From positions 1 to 19,649 of the forward strand of contig JANNFX010000226.1 in NCBI GenBank assembly GCA_031380225.1: a stretch of 19,649 nt of DNA, read 5' to 3'. Both the position numbers and the translations under genes were made by a program. Positions 15,701 to 19,649 of the stretch are shown piece after piece; position 1 is the stretch's first letter, and every line of letters starts with the position of its first letter. This DNA comes from JANNFX01 sp031380225. GTDB lineage: Bacteria; Pseudomonadota; Alphaproteobacteria; Rhizobiales; Hyphomicrobiaceae. Under the pieces are notes generated by a model. It was not told the DNA's origin. It searched no databases and saw only the letters and a list, made by a program, of their open reading frames with translations.

Positions 15701-16297
15701 TCAGAAGAAGCGTTCCGGCACTTGCAGATTGTCTCCAGGCAGAACGGGGACATCACTCGGCAATGGAATGCGGACAATGCCATCGCCTTCGCGTTGGATC
15801 AGCATCAAGCTCTGGTCGGCGCGGTAAGTGTAGCCGCCAGCCAAGGCGACTGCGTCGCGCAGCGTCAGGCCGGGTTTGAAGGGAAATTCCCCGCCGTTCT
15901 TGACTTCGCCATGCATGTAAATGCTGCGATAGTTGGTGACCTCAACGGTAATTCTTGGGTTCTTTAAGAAGCCGTCAGAGAGCTTTTTGCCGACGGCTTC
16001 GCGGAATTGAACGATCGTGAGCCCTTTGGCTGGAACGTCACCGGCCAGAGGCAGTGCGACGCGGCCGAAGGCGTCGACCTCTACCGGGCCGGACAAGCTC
16101 TCTTCGCCAAACACAGTGATTTTCAGTTTGTCGCCGATGCCGAGGCGATAGACACGCGAGAGGGCATCTTGTCCGGTCGCGAAATTGGGTCCGGGCGGCG
16201 CGCCAACGGTGCTTGAGCACGCAGACAGCAGCGCAAGCGCACCGGCAAGGCCGAGTGCGGTCACTGAAAACTGGTCGAGCAGTCGACGCAAAACCAT
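15701..16297 (-). CDS. Short OPX (Wza-type) polysaccharide export lipoprotein
   Basis: This is a 198-residue polysaccharide biosynthesis/export protein. A lipoprotein signal peptide ends in the lipobox LLSAC, with Cys27 as the lipidated residue. The Poly_export domain (YRLGIGDKLKITVFGEESL through FGRVALPLAGDV to KNPRITVEV) spans about 49-122. One SLBB-like beta-grasp domain (YMHGEVKNGGEFPFKPG, TLRDAVALAGGYT) follows, and the protein ends at VPERFF. E. coli Wza is about twice as long and has further SLBB domains plus a C-terminal helix that builds the outer-membrane pore. All of this is absent here, so the protein should be periplasmic and lipid-anchored and would need a partner pore. It is the first gene of the leftward export operon; ATG 16297. 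Confidence 0.92.
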   Translation of the reverse strand: MVLRRLLDQFSVTALGLAGALALLSACSSTVGAPPGPNFATGQDALSRVYRLGIGDKLKITVFGEESLSGPVEVDAFGRVALPLAGDVPAKGLTIVQFREAVGKKLSDGFLKNPRITVEVTNYRSIYMHGEVKNGGEFPFKPGLTLRDAVALAGGYTYRADQSLMLIQREGDGIVRIPLPSDVPVLPGDNLQVPERFF

Positions 16298-16555
16298 TGG
16301 CTCGAACTCAAAACAATAGTGCCTCTGGCGGGCGCTCAGATGCGTCCACCATCACCTGATAGAAAACGCTGTTAGTCGTGAATTTCGGGTTAATGGATTC
16401 CATCCAATTTCAAATAACTGCGTGATCTGCCATCGGAATAATGCAGCGTTTGTAGCGATTTGAAACGTTTGAATGACTTGGAAATCATCTCCGCAAATGT
16501 CGCGCAATTCTTAGGAAGGCGTTCAAGTTTCCCTGCTAAATACGGAGTTCGAATT
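16298..16555. promoter_or_regulatory. Divergent promoter region of the EPS export operon
   Basis: This 258-bp gap lies between the leftward export operon and the rightward methyltransferase. Two dyads stand out: TGGAT-TCC-ATCCA (16394-16406), and the near-palindrome TTGAAACGTTTGAA (16460-16473) with an AAACGTTT core. Both are possible operators. TAAATA (16537-16542) preceded by TGC could be an extended -10 for the methyltransferase, but no -35 at normal spacing is visible. The TTG at 16460 opens an upstream extension of the methyltransferase frame that I do not consider coding. Confidence 0.4.
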
Positions 16556-17266
16556 ATGGTCTTGATAACGAAGGGTGTGGGCGTGGATTCGCAAGTGTTA
16601 GCGCCGGCCGCAACGGCCAGTGCCGCCTACCAGCATAAACCAGACAGCTATTTTGCCGGCGCGCGGCTGGATTTCGTCCGGCTGTTACCGCACGACGCAT
16701 CAGCAGTAATTCTCGAAGTTGGCTGCGGTTCTGGCGCAACCGGCGCACTGGCGCTGGCGGGTGGCCGTGCCGGACGCTACGTCGGCATCGAGCTCTTCGA
16801 AAAAGCCGCGGATGAAGCGCGCAAGGTACTAACGGAAGTCATCACCGGCGATATCGAGATACTCGAACTGCCGTTTGGGCCAACAGAGTTTGACGCTTTG
16901 ATCATGTCGGAAGTGCTTGAGCATCTGGTTGAGCCGCAAGCAACGCTTGAGAAACTCGCAAAATGCTTGCGTCCTGGCGCCATGGTCATGGCAAGCTCGC
17001 CGAACATCTCGCATTGGCGCGTGGTCCGCGAGTTGTTGCTGGGCCGCTTCCATCTCGCCGATCAAGGCGTCTTTGACCGCACGCATTTGCGCTGGTTTAC
17101 GCCTGAGACCTTCGCCGCCATGTTCAACAAGGCAGGCTTCAATGTTCAGGCAGTGGCACCCGTGACGCCATTTGCGCCGCGCACGCAGCTGATTTCAAAG
17201 TTGACCGGTGGCCGCTTCGATCACTTGTTCTTCGAGCAGATCGCACTAGTGGCGACCAAGCGCTAG
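16556..17266 (+). CDS. Class I SAM-dependent methyltransferase of the EPS cluster
   Basis: This 236-residue cytosolic methyltransferase has a clear motif I (VILEVGCGSGATG, 51-63), the acidic end of strand 2 (YVGIELFEKA, E79), EFDALIMSEVLEHLVEP (motif IV/post-I, 111-127) and LRPGAMVMASSPN (motif VI). Its C-terminal VFDRTHLRWFTPETFAAMFNKAGF is typical of Methyltransf_23 enzymes in polysaccharide clusters. It may O-methylate a sugar of the repeat unit or the lipid-linked chain; the acceptor is unknown. I chose ATG 16556 (MVLITKGVGV) with ACGGAG eight bases upstream. The frame is open upstream only through a TTG at 16460, which would add 32 residues without domain support. It is divergent from the export operon. 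Confidence 0.87.
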   Translation: MVLITKGVGVDSQVLAPAATASAAYQHKPDSYFAGARLDFVRLLPHDASAVILEVGCGSGATGALALAGGRAGRYVGIELFEKAADEARKVLTEVITGDIEILELPFGPTEFDALIMSEVLEHLVEPQATLEKLAKCLRPGAMVMASSPNISHWRVVRELLLGRFHLADQGVFDRTHLRWFTPETFAAMFNKAGFNVQAVAPVTPFAPRTQLISKLTGGRFDHLFFEQIALVATKR

Positions 17267-17284
17267 TTATCTCAGTCCTGAACG

Positions 17285-17301
17285 TTGAGCGCGGTGCTCA
17301 A
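17285..17301. terminator. Small hairpin between convergent genes
   Basis: TTGAGC (17285-17290) pairs with GCTCAA (17296-17301) around GCGGT. It sits in the 31-bp space between the methyltransferase stop (17266) and the opposing gene's stop (17298). There is no T-run and the stem is only six pairs, so it is a weak terminator candidate. Confidence 0.3.
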
Positions 17302-17678
17302 GTCGCCCCAAGTGAGGCCTGTCCGCCGGCGATGTCATAAGCGCAGGTTATGCCACTGTGGCGGCTGCCAGCTTCCAAAATCAAATGCGGGTCCTTGAAG
17401 CGGGCATTCCATTGCGCGCTATCAACCTGCCAAATGCGAACATTGAGACGGTTGTTACCCGCCGACAAATGCGAACTCTGGGGCTCCATCCAGTTGACTG
17501 GAAATTGCGCCAAGGGTTGCCCGCGCGCGTCAGTTTGCTTGAGTTTCTGACAGGCCGCACTTGCGACCGGCAAATAGGCTGCGACGACCGCCTTGTCGGC
17601 CGCGGCCCTGTAGGTCTCATCCCGGTACCAAAGCTTCAAACCGGTCAAAATGGCGAGCGCCAACACAAAAGCGCGCAT
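17298..17678 (-). CDS. Small exported or membrane-anchored protein, unrecognised
   Basis: I do not recognise this 126-residue protein. A hydrophobic N-terminus (MRAFVLALAILTGLKLWY, residues 1-18) is a signal peptide or single membrane anchor, followed by an Ala-rich, mainly soluble domain. Two cysteines (C43 in SAACQKL, C112 in GITCAYDI) could form a disulfide in the periplasm. Four tryptophans (W17, W63, W83, W90) are conspicuous for its size. ATG 17678 has GAGGA seven bases upstream, a strong ribosome-binding site. The frame also opens 52 codons earlier (17834), but that stretch looks non-coding. It is convergent with the EPS methyltransferase and divergent from the dehydrogenase, so it appears monocistronic. 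Confidence 0.72.
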   Translation of the reverse strand: MRAFVLALAILTGLKLWYRDETYRAAADKAVVAAYLPVASAACQKLKQTDARGQPLAQFPVNWMEPQSSHLSAGNNRLNVRIWQVDSAQWNARFKDPHLILEAGSRHSGITCAYDIAGGQASLGAT

Positions 17679-17974
17679 GGGCAGGTCCTCGTACTGGAAT
17701 AAGGAAACACATGACGGCCAACCCCGCGTCATTTTGGCTGGATTGGCCGGAAAGACGTCGTATCCGCCAAATAAAGTTTGGCCCGGCTTAGTAAATAAAG
17801 CGTTAGCGCCTTGGCGTGCGCTGCACCCTGTCAAGTGGCGCCCGCTACCAGGTCTGAACTCTGTCGTGTCTGGTCTCGGAAAAAGCCGCGTCTCGGAGCT
17901 TGTCAGCCGCCAGCGCTTGCGGCATGGATCGAGGCGAACTCCAACTAAAGTCGAACCTTGCGCGAGAGCACCCC
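17679..17974. promoter_or_regulatory. Divergent region upstream of the hydroxyacid dehydrogenase
   Basis: This 296-bp region has no credible gene. The octamer AAATAAAG occurs twice, at 17769-17776 and 17793-17800, starting 24 bases apart. The first copy is embedded in an inverted repeat CCAAA-taaag-TTTGG (17767-17781). These could be operator half-sites or -10-like AT patches. The dehydrogenase frame extends upstream to 17900, but I treat that part as leader. Confidence 0.35.
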
Positions 17975-18940
17975 ATGAAGAAGAAAATTTTGATCACCTG
18001 GCCCTTGCCGGACGCTGCCATGGCTCGTGCCCGGACGACGTATGACGTCACCGCGCATGGCGACGATCCAAAAATCACCATCGACGAGATGCTCGAGATG
18101 GCAAAATCGGTCGACGCCATTCTGCTGACGCTGAACGAAAAGTGCCGGGCCGAAGTGATCGCCCGCATCCCTGAGAACATCAAATGCATCTCGACGTTCT
18201 CGATTGGTTTCGACCATATCGACCTCGATGCCTGTAAAGCGCGTGGCATCAAGGTCGGCAACGCTCCGCACGGCGTGACCGTCGCGACCGCTGAAATCGC
18301 CATGTTGTTGCTGCTCGGCTCAGCCCGCCGCGCCGGTGAAGGCGAGGCCATGATCCGGAACCGGCGCTGGCCGGGATGGCAGCCGTTACAACTTGTCGGC
18401 CAACGCCTCGATAACAAGGTGCTGGGCATTTACGGCTTTGGCAAAATCGGCCAGGCGCTGGCCAAGCGCGCGCGCGGTTTCGATATGGATGTCCATTACT
18501 ACGACATTTACCGCCAGCCAGTTGAGCGCGAGAAGGAATTGGGCGTCACCTATCACCAGACGCTTGATAGCTTGTTGGCCGTCTCGCAATTCTTTTCGAT
18601 CAACGCGCCGTCGACACCTGAAACGCGCTACTTCTTCAATAAGAGTGTCATTGAGAAGCTGCCGCACGGCGCTATCGTTGTGAACACGGCGCGTGGTGAT
18701 CTCGTCAACGACGAAGATATGATCGCGGCCTTGAAGTCAGGACGCCTTGGATACGCAGGTCTCGACGTGTTTGCCGGCGAACCGAAGATCAACGAAGGCT
18801 ATTACGATTTGCCGAACACGTTCCTGTTCCCGCATCTCGGCTCAGCCGCGATTGAAGCCCGCAACCAAATGGGCTTCGAAGCCCTCGACAACATCGACGC
18901 CTTCTTCGCCGGCAAGGACATGCCGTTTAAGTTGGCTTGA
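17975..18940 (+). CDS. D-2-hydroxyacid dehydrogenase (D-glycerate / glyoxylate-hydroxypyruvate reductase type)
   Basis: This 321-residue cytosolic NAD(P)-dependent enzyme interconverts a 2-oxoacid and a D-2-hydroxyacid. Hydroxypyruvate/glyoxylate to D-glycerate/glycolate is the most likely pair. The cofactor loop is GIYGFGKIGQALAKRARGFDM (151-171, G154-G156-G159), followed by YYD with D177 at the end of the second strand, which tends to favour NADH. The catalytic triad is present: R240 in VNTARGDLVN, E269 in DVFAGEP and H287 in FPHLGSAA. The substrate-site region FSIGFDHIDLDA is also present. The start MKKKILITWPLP at ATG 17975 fits the family; an upstream ATG at 17900 would add 25 non-conserved residues. 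Exact substrate preference cannot be decided from sequence alone. Confidence 0.92.
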   Translation: MKKKILITWPLPDAAMARARTTYDVTAHGDDPKITIDEMLEMAKSVDAILLTLNEKCRAEVIARIPENIKCISTFSIGFDHIDLDACKARGIKVGNAPHGVTVATAEIAMLLLLGSARRAGEGEAMIRNRRWPGWQPLQLVGQRLDNKVLGIYGFGKIGQALAKRARGFDMDVHYYDIYRQPVEREKELGVTYHQTLDSLLAVSQFFSINAPSTPETRYFFNKSVIEKLPHGAIVVNTARGDLVNDEDMIAALKSGRLGYAGLDVFAGEPKINEGYYDLPNTFLFPHLGSAAIEARNQMGFEALDNIDAFFAGKDMPFKLA

Positions 18941-18970
18941 GCCGCGTTGGCAACAGTGGGGACATGTTTC

Positions 18971-18991
18971 GAATGCACTGCACTTGCATTC
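18971..18991 (+). terminator. Candidate hairpin downstream of the dehydrogenase
   Basis: GAATGCA (18971-18977) and TGCATTC (18985-18991) form a perfect seven-pair stem around a seven-base loop, 30 bases after the stop. Two more pairs (TC/GA) can form past a bulged C. No T-run follows, so if it is a terminator it is not a classical one. Confidence 0.4.
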
Positions 18992-19017
18992 CGAGACGTT
19001 GCGATCGAGCGATGAAA

Positions 19018-19103
19018 TGTAGGTTGGCGCTGAGCGCCTTCGCGAAGCCCAACATCGTTTTGAGACCGTTGTTGGGCTTCGCTGCGCTCAGCGCCAATCT
19101 ACA
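19018..19103. repeat. Long imperfect palindrome of dispersed-repeat type
   Basis: The left arm (19018-19057) begins TGTAGGTTGGCGCTGAGCGC and continues through GCGAAGCCCAACATCG. The right arm (19067-19103) is its near-exact reverse complement, ending GCGCTCAGCGCCAATCTACA. Differences are one G/A substitution, a three-base insertion in the left arm and a couple of mismatches; the loop is nine bases. The arrangement of TGTAG ends, a GCGCTCAGCG core and TTGGGCTTCGCTGCGCTCA resembles the dispersed intergenic palindromes seen across proteobacterial genomes. No coding sequence overlaps it. Copy number elsewhere in the genome is unknown from this window. Confidence 0.8.
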
Positions 19104-19168
19104 GTATGCGCAAGCCCAGTTCCGGTGCAGCTAGTAGACCATTAATGTTTGCAAAGTCCCACGCACCA

Positions 19169-19453
19169 CTAAGCCCCCTTCAAAATCGCCGCCGCGCAAA
19201 TGCCGCCGATGAGGCCGGTGACGGCCGAGGCAATGGCAGGCGGCGAATTGAATAGCGCGGTCACAATCGTGACGCCGGCAAGCGCGGCGACGGTGGTGAC
19301 GACGATCAACAACAAGTGCATGAAGGTTTGCGGCCTCGCCGCGCCGTGAGCAATGCTCGCGTACATTCGCCAGGCAATCACAGCTCCGATCAGAGCGACG
19401 ACCCAATTCGAGGTCATCCATCCGTAGTAGTAGTCAATGAACTCGCCGTTCAT
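19169..19453 (-). CDS. Small membrane protein coupled to the cation transporter
   Basis: I do not recognise this 94-residue protein. After MNGEFIDYYYGWMTSN it has three hydrophobic segments: about 17-34 (WVVALIGAVIAW), 44-66 (FMHLLLIVVTTVAALAGVTIV) and 71-91 (PAIASAVTGLIGGICAAAIL), with a short KGA tail. Its ATG (19451-19453) overlaps the stop of the preceding gene in an ATGA junction, which implies translational coupling. GAGG lies about six bases upstream, inside the preceding gene. The frame opens earlier (19552), but that would lie over the transporter gene and encode Arg-rich junk. The coupling suggests a shared membrane function with the transporter. Confidence 0.75.
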   Translation of the reverse strand: MNGEFIDYYYGWMTSNWVVALIGAVIAWRMYASIAHGAARPQTFMHLLLIVVTTVAALAGVTIVTALFNSPPAIASAVTGLIGGICAAAILKGA

Positions 19454-19649
19454 GCTGCCGCCTCGTGCTCGTCGCGTGCGGCTTCCCACACTTCCATCGC
19501 CGCATCGGCGTTCATCGCCGCAATCACGAGGCCGACGATAATGTCCGGCCACGCAGAATGCCAGACATATGCGGTGACAAGTCCGGCGCCGATGATGGCA
19601 AGGTTAGCGGCGGTATCATTGCGAGCGGAAAGAAAGGCCGCGCGCGTTA
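19450..19649 (-). CDS. Cation efflux (CDF-like) transporter, C-terminal fragment
   Basis: Sixty-five codons plus the stop are present; the N-terminus lies beyond the window. The readable part is AFLSARNDTAANLAIIGAGLV, then AYVWHSAWPDIIVGLVIAAMNADAAMEVWEAA, and a charged end RDEHEAAA. This matches the last membrane helices of a CzcD/cation-transporter subgroup: (S/C)RND...N(L/I)A, where the Asp and Asn are in the metal-translocating helix, then WPD, a final helix and no long cytosolic domain. It probably exports divalent metal such as Zn2+, Co2+ or Cd2+ by proton antiport; metal specificity cannot be judged. It overlaps the small membrane protein gene by 4 bp (ATGA). Confidence 0.82.
   Translation of the reverse strand, partial: TRAAFLSARNDTAANLAIIGAGLVTAYVWHSAWPDIIVGLVIAAMNADAAMEVWEAARDEHEAAA

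Noticed and set aside
16460..16555. 32-residue N-terminal extension of the EPS methyltransferase
   Set aside because: It starts at a TTG with no clear ribosome-binding site, while the ATG at 16556 has ACGGAG upstream.

Overview
The window looks like a chromosomal segment from an alphaproteobacterium, most likely Hyphomicrobiales (a Bradyrhizobiaceae/Xanthobacteraceae-like lineage). This is inferred from moderately GC-rich coding sequence, the style of the glyoxalase II, the NYN/OST-HTH protein and the hydroxyacid dehydrogenase, and the overall EPS gene set. No database search was possible. Genes are densely packed, with no tRNA, rRNA, CRISPR array or insertion sequence visible.

Layout. (1) 1-741 (-): C-terminally cut SAM-dependent methyltransferase, divergent from gloB (871-1641, +), which is followed after 7 bp by a DUF985/cupin_5 gene (1649-2080, +). 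(2) 2304-4145 (+): a large NYN-domain (PIN-like RNase fold) protein with a probable OST-HTH/LOTUS domain, preceded by a structured leader. A bidirectional hairpin terminator at 4172-4209 closes this block. (3) 4195-17266: a compact Wzx/Wzy-type exopolysaccharide locus in four transcriptional pieces: a leftward operon GT2 - GT2_5-like - Wzx flippase (7577 to 4195); a lone rightward GT4 gene (7729-8940); a leftward operon OPX lipoprotein - beta-barrel - Wzc-like co-polymerase - WcaJ-like initiating transferase - Wzy/ligase-like protein (16297 to 8947); and a divergent rightward methyltransferase (16556-17266). (4) 17298-19649: a small unrecognised exported protein (-), a D-2-hydroxyacid dehydrogenase (+), a long dispersed-type palindromic repeat, and a translationally coupled pair of a small membrane protein and a cation transporter (-) cut by the window end.

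How the EPS genes fit together: the WcaJ-like enzyme would load the first sugar phosphate on undecaprenyl phosphate; the three glycosyltransferases extend the repeat unit; Wzx flips it; the Wzy-like protein polymerises it; the Wzc-like protein controls chain length; and a short OPX lipoprotein plus the adjacent beta-barrel provide the exit route. The methyltransferase may decorate the sugar. Two features stand out. The OPX protein is too short to form its own outer-membrane pore and sits directly beside a porin-like barrel. The Wzc-like kinase domain has lost its Walker A lysine and nearly all C-terminal tyrosines, so kinase control may be absent. The polymer itself (capsule, slime, or unipolar adhesin/holdfast) cannot be read from the sequence.
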